Source: Paenarthrobacter sp. PH39-S1
Lineage (GTDB): Bacteria; Actinomycetota; Actinomycetes; Actinomycetales; Micrococcaceae
Direction: 5' to 3'
DNA length: 64,000 nucleotides
Assembly: GCF_030063245.1 (NCBI RefSeq)
Contig: NZ_JASISR010000003.1
Span: forward strand, 1 to 64,000
The notes beneath the pieces are model-generated. The model saw nothing but the letters and a program-made list of their open reading frames with translations, ran no database searches and was not told the origin of the DNA. The position numbers and the translations under genes were made by a program. Positions 43,950 through 51,816 of this stretch are shown here, piece after piece. Within the stretch, counting starts at the first letter, position 1, and each line of letters begins with the position of its first letter.

Positions 43950-45325
43950 GACAGGGATCCTTCCGTTGCTTTGCTGTTAGCCGGCTGAACTGGCAATTCT
44001 GTGGTGAGTTCCGAAAGCGACTTATTGGCGGTTTCCGGCGCGAGCAGGAAGGTGGCCAGCAGGCCGATCAGGGAGATAACGGCACCGATGAGCAGCGAGC
44101 CAGCGGCACCAAAACTGAGAATAGCGACCGGCATCAAATAGGTGCTGGCTGCGGAACCTACGCGGCTGATTGCCGTCCCGAAGCCTACAGCCGTGGCGCG
44201 AATCTCTGTGGGGAAGAGTTCGTTGGGGTAGACGACCTCAAGGAAGCTGGAGGCGCCGGAGGCGAACGCAAAGATTGCCAGCGCGATGAAGAGGGGTGCG
44301 GCCTGCACGTTCGGAATGAAGGCGGGGATGGCCAAGGCCACCACGATGATGCCGAAACTCCACAGGAGCAGTTTGCGGCGCCCGATTCTTTCGACCAGCC
44401 ACAGACCGGGAATGCCGCCGACGACGAACAGCATAGAGATCAGGAAGGACCCGCCGTAGAGATTAGCGTCGCCCGTCATACCCATGGACCCTAGTAGGTC
44501 CGGTGCGAACGTGTAGACCGCGAAGAGCGGGATGACCTGGGCGGTCCAGAAGATGGATACGAACAGGGTGCGCTTCCAGAACTGGCCCCTGAAGATGTCC
44601 ATGAACTTACCCTGCTTGGTCGGACCATCGCTGTCCGATGCGACGTCGGCGAGGCCGTACTGCTGACCATAGACCTTCTTGATGACAGCGTCCGCCTCGT
44701 CGCGGCGCCCCCGGGAGAGCAGCCAGCGCGGGGATTCTGGGGTCCCGAGGCGGAACAGCAGCGTGATGATGGCGAAGATCGCGGGGCTGGCAAGCAGGAC
44801 GCGCCACGTGCCAGGTCCCATGTCGCGAAGAAGGTAACCCACTCCGAACGCCGCCGCTGCGCCGATGGCCCACACCACGAAGGTGGCCCCGAGGAGACGT
44901 CCGCGGTGCTTCTTGGGCAAGAACTCTGCCAGCAGCGAGGTGGCGATCGGGTAGTCGGCGCCGATGGCCATACCAAGGAGAAAGCGGCAAAGTAACACCT
45001 GCCAAACTTCGGTGGCGATGCCGCTGAGCAGGGAGAATACGGCCAGGGCGATTAGGTCGGCGATGTACATGTGGTGGCGGCCGATCTTGTCGGTCAGCCA
45101 CCCGAAGATAGCACCGCCGAAGAAGATGCCGACCAGGCTCGCGGCACCAATCATGCCGATTTCCACCGTACTCAGGTGTAAGCCAGGGGTCATAGTGATC
45201 AACGCGATTCCGATGATCGACAGCGCGTAGCCATCGATGAACGGGCCGCCGGAAGCGAAGAAGGTCAGCTTCTTGTGGAATTTGGTCAGCGGGGCGTCAT
45301 CAATGAGATTGCTGGTTGCGCTCAT
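43946..45325 (-). CDS. MFS transporter, metabolite:proton symporter type
   Basis: A 459-residue 12-helix MFS permease of the sugar/aromatic-acid porter shape. PLTKFHKKLTFFASGGPFID, motif GWLTDKIGRHHMYIADL between helices 2 and 3, the second-half counterpart LVERIGRRKLLLW, and PNELFPTEIRATAVGFGTAI. It is first gene of a two-gene operon with the ureohydrolase (ATGA overlap), so it probably imports agmatine, guanidinobutyrate or a related polyamine. ATG 45325 follows GAGAGGG. The divergent PucR-type gene fragment was probably its regulator. Confidence 0.88.
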   Translation of the reverse strand: MSATSNLIDDAPLTKFHKKLTFFASGGPFIDGYALSIIGIALITMTPGLHLSTVEIGMIGAASLVGIFFGGAIFGWLTDKIGRHHMYIADLIALAVFSLLSGIATEVWQVLLCRFLLGMAIGADYPIATSLLAEFLPKKHRGRLLGATFVVWAIGAAAAFGVGYLLRDMGPGTWRVLLASPAIFAIITLLFRLGTPESPRWLLSRGRRDEADAVIKKVYGQQYGLADVASDSDGPTKQGKFMDIFRGQFWKRTLFVSIFWTAQVIPLFAVYTFAPDLLGSMGMTGDANLYGGSFLISMLFVVGGIPGLWLVERIGRRKLLLWSFGIIVVALAIPAFIPNVQAAPLFIALAIFAFASGASSFLEVVYPNELFPTEIRATAVGFGTAISRVGSAASTYLMPVAILSFGAAGSLLIGAVISLIGLLATFLLAPETANKSLSELTTELPVQPANSKATEGSLS

Positions 45326-45435
45326 GGCAAACCCTCTCGTGAATGCTCTTATCGAGCGGGGAAGTTCAGTCTCTTAATTGTTGGTGACCGGCATCACTCG
45401 GTACATGCGAAGATTGCCTACAAATGACAGAGAGA

Positions 45436-45472
45436 CTTATACATACGTATAAGGCCGCCATGGGGGCGGCCT
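45436..45472. promoter_or_regulatory. two adjacent dyads in the MFS/pucR' divergent promoter
   Basis: CTTATAC-ATAC-GTATAAG (45436-45453) is a perfect 7-bp-arm palindrome in AT-rich promoter DNA. It is directly followed by the hairpin GGCCGCC-ATGG-GGGCGGCC (45453-45472). The first looks like an operator; the second might act in the leader of the truncated pucR gene. Confidence 0.5.
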
Positions 45473-45498
45473 CCGCTTCAAGCACAGGAGACCTCTGA

Positions 45499-45807
45499 GT
45501 GGCTATTGCTGTGGCCGAATTGCTGGCCGAACCCCAACTGGGGTTGACACTTCTTGCTGGGCCGGGAGGGCTGGGCAACCGCGTCACTTGGGCCCATACC
45601 TCCGATCTGCCGCGCCTGTGGGAATGGGTCACGGGTGGCGAGATGATGATGACCAACGGCCTGTCGATACCAGCAGACGCCGGGGGGCAGGTTGAACTTG
45701 CCGAGGCGCTGGTCAATGCGGGGGCCAGCGCGCTGGCCATCGGAGAACAGATGCATGCCCCTGAGCGATGCCCAGGCGGTGGTGGCGCCGGACGGCGGAA
45801 ACGGTGA
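45499..45807 (+). pseudogene. truncated PucR-family regulator (N-terminal fragment)
   Basis: GTG 45499 with GGAG upstream starts a PucR domain: VAELLAEPQLGLTLLAGPGG, then RVTWAHTSDLPRLWEWVTGG, EMMMTNGL, and [18 protein letters not shown]. Similarity stops near residue 88 (about 45762); what follows ([13 protein letters not shown]) is read from the opposite-strand permease gene. The central GAF-like and C-terminal CdaR HTH parts are missing. An intact relative of about 480 residues is at 49081. This fragment cannot bind DNA in the normal way. Confidence 0.82.
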
Positions 45808-47110
45808 CAGCCACCGCTCCGGAAACCATCATGGCCAGGATCCCGGTGGCGTATGCTCCGGCCTGCGCGTTGACATCGGCATGGAAGAGGATGGTGATGC
45901 CCACGCTGATTGCGGTGTAGACCAGTACGACGGGCCGCACGGCGCGTCCCCATTCCGGGGCCATCCTGTAGGAAGGTAGGTAACGCGGAACGATGTTGAT
46001 CAGTCCTGCCATGGCGGAGGCACCGGCGAACCAGAGGATCAGGACGCTGCTGATGTCATAAACGGTGCCGAAGCTGCTGCCCAGGTATTCGTGGGCCAGG
46101 TAGGCCAGGGCGCGGCCGCTGGCCTGGCCGCCGTCCTTGAATTCGGCAGGTGGGATCAGCACAGTGGTGATGAAGCTGGTGGTCATCAGGTAAGCGCTCA
46201 TGATCAGGGCTGCGGTGGTGAGCAGCTTGCGCGTGTTGCGGATCCGCGATGCCAGGCGCTGTTCCGGCGTGTCTCCGCGTGCCGTGATCAGCGGCATCAT
46301 GCTGACGCCGGTTTCGAAGCCGGACAGGCCCAGGACCAGCAGCGGGAACGCAATGATGGCCGGACCGAGGACGCCGCCGGGTCCGCCGCTGCTCGAGAGC
46401 AGCCGATCCGTCCAGCCGTTCAGGAGCCCTGGCCGGGTGAACACTTCGACGAAGCCGACGACGACGATCGCGGCGTTGAGCGCCAGATATACGGCCACCA
46501 ACGGGATGGCAACCCCGACGGCCTCGTTAAAGCCGAGCAGGAAAACCCCTCCCAGGATGAGCAGCAGCACCACCGTGATCGGTACTGCCGCGCCCCGCAA
46601 CCCGTTGGGCAACAGAGGATTCTGCAGGATCTGCACGGTGGCATCCGCTCCCGACAAGGTGATGGTGATGATCCAGGAGGTAACCACGAAACCGAGCAGT
46701 ATCAGGACAAAGAATTTGCCCCGCCAGAACGGCAGCAGCTTTTCCAGCATGGCCACCGAACCCTGGCCGTGGGGGCTCTCCTTGGCCACCCGACGGTACA
46801 TCGGCAGCATCCCCAGCAACGTCAGCGCCACGATCGGCAGCGTTGCCAAGGGGGACAGTGCGCCGGCCGCCAGAGCCGCGATGCCCGGCAGGTAGGCCAG
46901 TGATGAGAAGTAATCGACGCCGGTGAGGCACATGACCTTCCACCAGGCGTTGGGTTTGGCATGGATCTCCTCCGTCTCAGGTCCGACAGGTGCCACGCGG
47001 TTGGCCAATAGCCAGCGGGCCAACGGGCTGGAGGAGGCGGGTCGCTTCGGCTGCAGGCTGACCTGGGCCGGCAGGGCGTAATCCGGAGGTGTCTTAGTCA
47101 TGTTCTTCAT
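45713..47110 (-). CDS. APC-type amino-acid/polyamine permease, probably C-terminally truncated
   Basis: 465 residues with about 11-12 helices. [40 protein letters not shown], and [20 protein letters not shown] fit the large APC permeases of actinobacteria that bear extra C-terminal segments. ATG 47110 has GGAG upstream. After [14 protein letters not shown] the sequence becomes unlike a permease (WPARWPPH end) and overlaps the PucR fragment on the other strand. Relatives usually continue with more membrane and soluble sequence, so the 3' end seems lost in a deletion. Function of the shortened product is doubtful. Confidence 0.78.
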   Translation of the reverse strand: MKNMTKTPPDYALPAQVSLQPKRPASSSPLARWLLANRVAPVGPETEEIHAKPNAWWKVMCLTGVDYFSSLAYLPGIAALAAGALSPLATLPIVALTLLGMLPMYRRVAKESPHGQGSVAMLEKLLPFWRGKFFVLILLGFVVTSWIITITLSGADATVQILQNPLLPNGLRGAAVPITVVLLLILGGVFLLGFNEAVGVAIPLVAVYLALNAAIVVVGFVEVFTRPGLLNGWTDRLLSSSGGPGGVLGPAIIAFPLLVLGLSGFETGVSMMPLITARGDTPEQRLASRIRNTRKLLTTAALIMSAYLMTTSFITTVLIPPAEFKDGGQASGRALAYLAHEYLGSSFGTVYDISSVLILWFAGASAMAGLINIVPRYLPSYRMAPEWGRAVRPVVLVYTAISVGITILFHADVNAQAGAYATGILAMMVSGAVAVTVSAVRRHHRLGIAQGHASVLRWPARWPPH

Positions 47111-47280
47111 TCTGATCTCCCATCAGCCCGGAGAGTAGTGTCAGATTGCCTGGCCGCGTCGTTTCGGGGCGTAGATTCTTGTTGGCAGATCGAAGGACCT
47201 GTGGACGGCTCGTACGGCAACGGGAGTGACTCCGCCCACTTAACAAAGGGATCAGATGTCTGACGTTTTATGTTTGGTGC

Positions 47281-48747
47281 ATGACTTCCGGACAGTTGAA
47301 CACCCAAGCCGGGTCGGCCTCGCTGGCGGTAACCGGGCCGAATGCAACCGGGCCGAATGCATCCGGACCGAACCAAACGGGGCCGAACCAATCGGGGCCG
47401 AACCAATCGGGGCCGAAGGCAACAGTCCTGAGAGCAAAACGTGGACGGCTGAGCGCCGGTCCCGACGATGAGCCTTTCGGGGAGACGCTGGAGGAAACGC
47501 TGGCACCTGAGCTGCCCGAACACCTTCCCTCTCCTGCCGCGCACGGCTGGCTGCCTGCCACCTTGGGGATCGCCGCCGTCGTACTGATTGGCCTGAACCT
47601 GCGTGCCGGAATCGCCAGCGCCGCTGCCCTTTTCCATGACCTGCAGCAGGTTATGGGCTACGGACCCCTGATCGCTGCAGTGCTGCCCTCCATTCCCACG
47701 CTCTGCTTCGCCGTTGCCGGTGCCGGAACGTCCTGGCTGGTGAGAGGGCTGGGCGTGGAGAAGGCCATCGCGGTCGCACTGCTGATGCTCACCTCCGGAC
47801 TGGCCGTCCGCGGCGTCCCCTCGGTTGGCATGCTGCTGGTTGGGACGTTGGTCAGCATGTCCGGGCTGGCCGTCTGCAACGTGGCCATGCCGTCGTTCAT
47901 CAGGGATCATTACGCGCACAAAACGGCCCTGCTGACGGGGGTGTACACGATCACCATGTCCGCGGGCGCCACCGTCGCGGCCGCTGTCAGTGTGCCGCTG
48001 GCACAGCAGCTGCACTCCCCCTCGCTGGGGCTCGCGGCCTGGGCGATTCTGAGCGTGGTCACACTTCTGGCGTTTCTGCCGATGGCTGTAGCGGCCCACC
48101 GCAGTCCTGAAACAGGCCCGGGGAAGGTTATTTCGCCATGGTCACTGCTGCGGACCCGTGCTGGCCTGCTGATTACGGCGTTCTTTAGCGTTCAAGGGCT
48201 GATTGCCTACTCGCTGATCAGCTGGCTGCCCTATATCCTCACGTCCCGCGGCCTGGATGCCGCTGCCAGCGGGATGCTGCTGGCACTCATGCAGGTCGTC
48301 TCGGTTCCCGGCAATGTGCTGCTGCTGACCATGGCCGGCCGACCGCGCCTGCTGCGCCACGCGTTCGTGCTGTCCACCGGTTCGCTGCTCGTGGGGGCGT
48401 TTGCCCTGCTCCTGCTTCCGGTCGCCCTGGCCGCGCTACCGGCGGTGCTGTTGGGCTTCGGGCTCGGCGTGTTCCCGCTGGTGCTGGTGGTCATCAGCCG
48501 CAGCGGATCATCAACGGCAGAAACGACCGCGATGTCCACGCTGGCCCAATCCGTCGGCTACCTGGTGGCGACGATCGGCCCGCTCGGCATGGGACTGCTG
48601 CACGGCGCAACCGGCGACTGGACGCTGCCCTTAATACTGCTGGCGGCCGTGGGGGCACTGCAGGTGGTTTTGGGCTATCTGCTCGCCGGTCCGGCTACGA
48701 AACCGGAAGCGAAAAGGACTCCGGCTACGAATAGGACCTCGGCGTGA
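47281..48747 (+). CDS. CynX/NimT-like MFS transporter with repeat-bearing N-terminus
   Basis: A 488-residue protein. Residues about 100-475 are a 12-helix MFS core of the CynX group: VVLIGLNLRAGIASAAALFH, AVCNVAMPSFIRDHYAHKTA, and LTGVYTITMSAGATVAAAVS. The group includes cyanate and other small-anion or nitro-compound carriers. The approximately 95-residue hydrophilic N-terminus is much longer than usual. It contains six pentapeptides (TGPNA, TGPNA, SGPNQ, TGPNQ, SGPNQ, SGPKA) encoded by 15-bp repeats at 47332-47421. No good ribosome site precedes ATG 47281, and the true start might differ. The PucR gene downstream may regulate it. Confidence 0.87.
   Translation: MTSGQLNTQAGSASLAVTGPNATGPNASGPNQTGPNQSGPNQSGPKATVLRAKRGRLSAGPDDEPFGETLEETLAPELPEHLPSPAAHGWLPATLGIAAVVLIGLNLRAGIASAAALFHDLQQVMGYGPLIAAVLPSIPTLCFAVAGAGTSWLVRGLGVEKAIAVALLMLTSGLAVRGVPSVGMLLVGTLVSMSGLAVCNVAMPSFIRDHYAHKTALLTGVYTITMSAGATVAAAVSVPLAQQLHSPSLGLAAWAILSVVTLLAFLPMAVAAHRSPETGPGKVISPWSLLRTRAGLLITAFFSVQGLIAYSLISWLPYILTSRGLDAAASGMLLALMQVVSVPGNVLLLTMAGRPRLLRHAFVLSTGSLLVGAFALLLLPVALAALPAVLLGFGLGVFPLVLVVISRSGSSTAETTAMSTLAQSVGYLVATIGPLGMGLLHGATGDWTLPLILLAAVGALQVVLGYLLAGPATKPEAKRTPATNRTSA
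47332..47421. repeat. six 15-bp tandem repeats inside the CynX-like gene
   Basis: Six in-frame units of the form ACCGGGCCGAATGCA, drifting to TCGGGGCCGAACCAA, each coding for [T/S]GPN[A/Q]. The period keeps the frame, so copy number could change without breaking the gene. Confidence 0.92.
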
Positions 48748-49068
48748 CCCTCTTTCGAAGCCGCCGCCAACCGCTGACCGAAGGAGTCACGGCGACGCTG
48801 CGCGAGCGATCAAGGCACCGGCCCATTGACAGGATCTTCCTCAGCAACGTTCTGCAGCAGCAGGACCTCAGCTTCGACGGGTGCAGCGCCGACGGCCACG
48901 AATGCCTGCTCGAGGCCATCACAGCGCACGACGAGACGGCGGCCGTCGACAGCGTGGACAGGAACCAAAGTTCCTGCATGGCGTGGCCGCGGAGTTGTTG
49001 AGGGCCGGGCTGATGCGGGCACCGGATGGTGCCGCCGCACTAGGACCGGGAAAATTGTAGTGCATTTG
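48748..49068. other. 321-bp gap without a recognised gene
   Basis: A plus frame starts at GTG 48744, overlapping the CynX-like stop, and runs to 49001 (LPTEGV-like start replaced by VTLFRSRRQPLTEGV, later FLSNVLQQQDLSFDGCSADG). A minus frame also spans the region. Neither has a recognisable domain or convincing ribosome site, apart from the GTGA overlap. I leave it unassigned. Confidence 0.45.
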
Positions 49069-49080
49069 TATAATTGACTT
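49069..49080 (+). promoter_or_regulatory. pucR -10 box, apparently leaderless
   Basis: A perfect TATAAT at 49069-49074 lies six bases before ATG 49081, so transcription should begin at or next to the start codon. The -35 region is poor. No ribosome site is needed for a leaderless message. Confidence 0.55.
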
Positions 49081-50526
49081 ATGTCGATCTCCCTCGCCGA
49101 TCTGCTGGCAACGCCGCAGCTGCACTTAAAAAACCTCGGCGCTGCGCAAGGCACGCTGAAAACCCCGATTCAGTGGGCCGCGGTCACCGAGCTGGAAAAC
49201 CCCCAGCCGTTCCTCAGCGGCGGTGAACTCGTGCTCACCACGGGCCTCAAAAGCAACACGGCCGCCGCCCAGCGCTCTTTCGTCCGCCAGGTACAGCGGG
49301 CCGGCGCCGTCGGCCTCGGTTTTGGCATCGGGCTCGGCCATGACCAGGTCCCCACGGCGCTGATCGCCGAAGCGAACAGATGGGGGCTGCCCGTCGTCGA
49401 GGTCCCGTACCGGACTCCGTTTATCGCCATCGGCAAGCTCGTGGCTGACTCGCGCTCGGCCGATCACTACGCCAAGCTCGAGCGGCTGCTGACCCAGCAT
49501 CAGATTCTGGCCCAGTCGCTGCTCGCCGGCGGCGGCCTGAACGCCCTGTTGGCCAAGCTGGCCGGGATGATCCGCACCGATGCGGTGCTGACCCAGTTCA
49601 ACAGCGAGCTGTTCAGCACCTGCCCCGGCACCGACGTCGACGACGAAAACTGGCTTCCCGTGGTGCTCGCGACGGGCAAGCGCGACGCCAGCACGCTCTG
49701 GCTGCGCAAACCGTTCGATGACGGCGGGATCGTTGACTATGCCAAGGGCCTGATCAGTGTGGAGTTGAACAACCTGGTGCAGCGCCGGCAGACCGCCCGA
49801 CAGCTGGCCGGCCAGGTGTTCCAAGACATTATCCGCGGCTCCCTCAACGGGCCCGATGCCACGGCCCGGCTGCAAAGCGTGCACGTGAATCCGGCCGCCA
49901 AAAACATGGTGCTGCTGGTGCGCGTACCGGCCGGCCGCTCCGACACCCTGGCGGGCATGGCCCTGCCGCAGCCGCTCGAATCCGCGGTGGCCGCCGTGCT
50001 CGGCAGCGCGGATCAGCAGGAATTGCTCATCATCTGCCCGACTCACAGCGGCGCCCCGGCCACGCTGGGCACCGCACTCAGCCGGCAGATGACCGACGTC
50101 GGCATCAAGGCGCCGGTGGGAATCGGCGGGGCCTATGCCCAGGCCAACGGGCTGCGTTGGAGCTATTTTGAGGCGAAGGAAGCCGCCTCCCGTGGTCTGG
50201 CGGTGAATGAACCGGAGCGGCTCAGCCTAACCTCGCTGCTGCTGGCCAGCGAGGACGTGCCGATGACGGATATGGCGACGGAAGCGCTGGCCCCCCTGCT
50301 GGCCTTCGACGCCGCGCACGGCGCCGAGCTGGTTAACACGCTGGAAAGCTACCTGCAGCTCAACGGCTCGGTGGCGGCCGTTGCGGAGGCGCTGACCTTG
50401 CACCGCAACACCGTCCGGTACCGGCTGACACAGATCTCCGAGCTGACCGGCTACGATCCTGCCGTCACCGCGGACCGGGTTCAGCTCTGGCTGGCGCTGG
50501 CCGTGCGGCGGCTCGCCCGGGAGTAA
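49081..50526 (+). CDS. PucR-family transcriptional regulator
   Basis: A 481-residue regulator of the purine-catabolism/CdaR type. N-terminal PucR domain (about 1-125): LADLLATPQLHLKNLGAAQG, then TELENPQPFLSGGELVLTTG and LGFGIGLGHDQVP. A middle GGDEF-like/GAF-like domain (about 180-400), then a C-terminal HTH_30: LQLNGSVAAVAEALTLHRNT followed by VRYRLTQISELTGYDP. Such proteins usually control nitrogen-compound catabolism next door: here the CynX-like carrier and perhaps the polyamine genes. It is the full-length counterpart of the fragment at 45499. Confidence 0.92.
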   Translation: MSISLADLLATPQLHLKNLGAAQGTLKTPIQWAAVTELENPQPFLSGGELVLTTGLKSNTAAAQRSFVRQVQRAGAVGLGFGIGLGHDQVPTALIAEANRWGLPVVEVPYRTPFIAIGKLVADSRSADHYAKLERLLTQHQILAQSLLAGGGLNALLAKLAGMIRTDAVLTQFNSELFSTCPGTDVDDENWLPVVLATGKRDASTLWLRKPFDDGGIVDYAKGLISVELNNLVQRRQTARQLAGQVFQDIIRGSLNGPDATARLQSVHVNPAAKNMVLLVRVPAGRSDTLAGMALPQPLESAVAAVLGSADQQELLIICPTHSGAPATLGTALSRQMTDVGIKAPVGIGGAYAQANGLRWSYFEAKEAASRGLAVNEPERLSLTSLLLASEDVPMTDMATEALAPLLAFDAAHGAELVNTLESYLQLNGSVAAVAEALTLHRNTVRYRLTQISELTGYDPAVTADRVQLWLALAVRRLARE

Positions 50527-50634
50527 CCAGCCAGGGAGTACCTACAGCAGTTCGGCTTTGGCCGTCGTTGCGACCCACTTCGGCATGGCCGTCAGCGCGA
50601 TGATCAACAAGGTGTCCCAAGGATGGTTCCCAGA

Positions 50635-51672
50635 TCAGGCATCTTTTGCAGCAGCTGCCGCATCAGGATGCAGCCGATTACTCAGCGGCACCACATCCCC
50701 CTGGCGGTACAGCAGCGACCGGAGTTCCGATTCCGTGGAATCCGGCCGGCGCGGGTCTATCGTCTCGCCGGAGGTGAAGTGGTCCAGTATCCTCGGGTCA
50801 ACGTAGCTCTTCCGCGCGATGGTAGGCGTATTTCCGAGCACGCCGGCGGCCTCCTCAATGGCCCGGCTGATCGCCTTTTTGCGGTCCATGACCTTACGCT
50901 GCGGACCGGTGCGGGCCAGGCTGGCCGCCGCTGCGGCCGTTCCGCGCAGAGTCCGGAAATCCTTGGCGGTAAAGTCCCCAGCGGTGTGCTCCTTGACGTA
51001 AGCGTTGATTTCCGCGCTGGTCACCGGGTGCCAGTGCCGGCCGTCTTTGTAGGCGAGCAGCCGTGCCTTGCCGCCGCGCCGTTTCAGTTCCCGGACCAAC
51101 ACCGCAAGATCCGGATCGGTGATGTCGGAGGTCCATTCCTTGCCGCTCTTGGCGGGGAACTTGAGCCGCAGCCTGTCTCCGTTGACCGCGACATGTGCAC
51201 AGAGAAGGGTGGCCAGGCCGCGGCTGCCGTTTTCATTCGTATACCGCTCGGAACCGACCCGGAGCGAGCCGCTGTCGAGCATCCGGAAGGCCCCGGCCAG
51301 CACCCGGTCCCGGGTCAGACCCAGGCTGCGCAGGTCCATTGTGACGCGGCGACGCGCCACCGGCAGGGACTCTGCCAGCGCCAGCGCGCGGTCGAACTTG
51401 ACCCTGTCCTTCTGTTCCCGCCACGTGGGATGGTAAATATACTGCCGCCGGCCCACGGAGTCGAGTCCCGTGGCCTGGATATGGCCGTTCTCGTAGGGGG
51501 CAATCCACACGTCCGTCCAGGCCGGCGGGATGCCGACGCTTTCCAGCCGATCCCGAACGGTGCCGGACGGCAGCGTTGAGCCGTCGAGGCCGCGGTAGCT
51601 GAAACCGCTGCCGGATCTGACCCGCCGGTAGCCCCGTCCGGAGGTATTGCTGCGGCGAAGACTCAAGGACAT
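50635..51672 (-). CDS. type IB DNA topoisomerase (poxvirus/bacterial class)
   Basis: A 345-residue enzyme relaxing supercoils through a 3'-phosphotyrosyl intermediate. N-terminal domain (about 15-80) GRGYRRVRSGSGFSYRGLDG and WIAPYENGHIQATGLDSVGR with RQYIYHPTWRE. Catalytic part has RVLAGAFRMLDSGSLRVGSE with the active arginine, LAYKDGRHWHPVTSAEINAY, DFRTLRGTAAAA, and the nucleophile tyrosine in IARKSYVDPRIL. All catalytic residues appear present. It is a single gene, an addition to the essential type IA enzyme. Confidence 0.93.
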   Translation of the reverse strand: MSLSLRRSNTSGRGYRRVRSGSGFSYRGLDGSTLPSGTVRDRLESVGIPPAWTDVWIAPYENGHIQATGLDSVGRRQYIYHPTWREQKDRVKFDRALALAESLPVARRRVTMDLRSLGLTRDRVLAGAFRMLDSGSLRVGSERYTNENGSRGLATLLCAHVAVNGDRLRLKFPAKSGKEWTSDITDPDLAVLVRELKRRGGKARLLAYKDGRHWHPVTSAEINAYVKEHTAGDFTAKDFRTLRGTAAAAASLARTGPQRKVMDRKKAISRAIEEAAGVLGNTPTIARKSYVDPRILDHFTSGETIDPRRPDSTESELRSLLYRQGDVVPLSNRLHPDAAAAAKDA

Positions 51673-51788
51673 GCCCCCTTGCCAACGGTGGTCAGCGGAC
51701 CGGGTCAGCCTTTATCCGGCCGCCGCTTTCGCTTATCGTAAGCCTGCTGACGGGATTTTCCCACGTCCGCAACAGTGGGCGGTCACCG

Positions 51789-51816
51789 GGCCATCACACT
51801 TCGGCCGTCACACTTC
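51789..51816. repeat. 14-bp tandem duplication containing the fprA (copy 2) stop
   Basis: GGCCATCACACTTC at 51789-51802 and GGCCGTCACACTTC at 51803-51816, one difference. The TGA of the reductase gene (51808-51810, minus strand) lies in the second copy. Confidence 0.85.

Noticed and set aside
47107-48099. Antisense frame with FGPDW pentapeptides
   Set aside because: It is the reverse reading of the 15-bp repeat in the CynX-like gene; the sense frame has the membrane domain.
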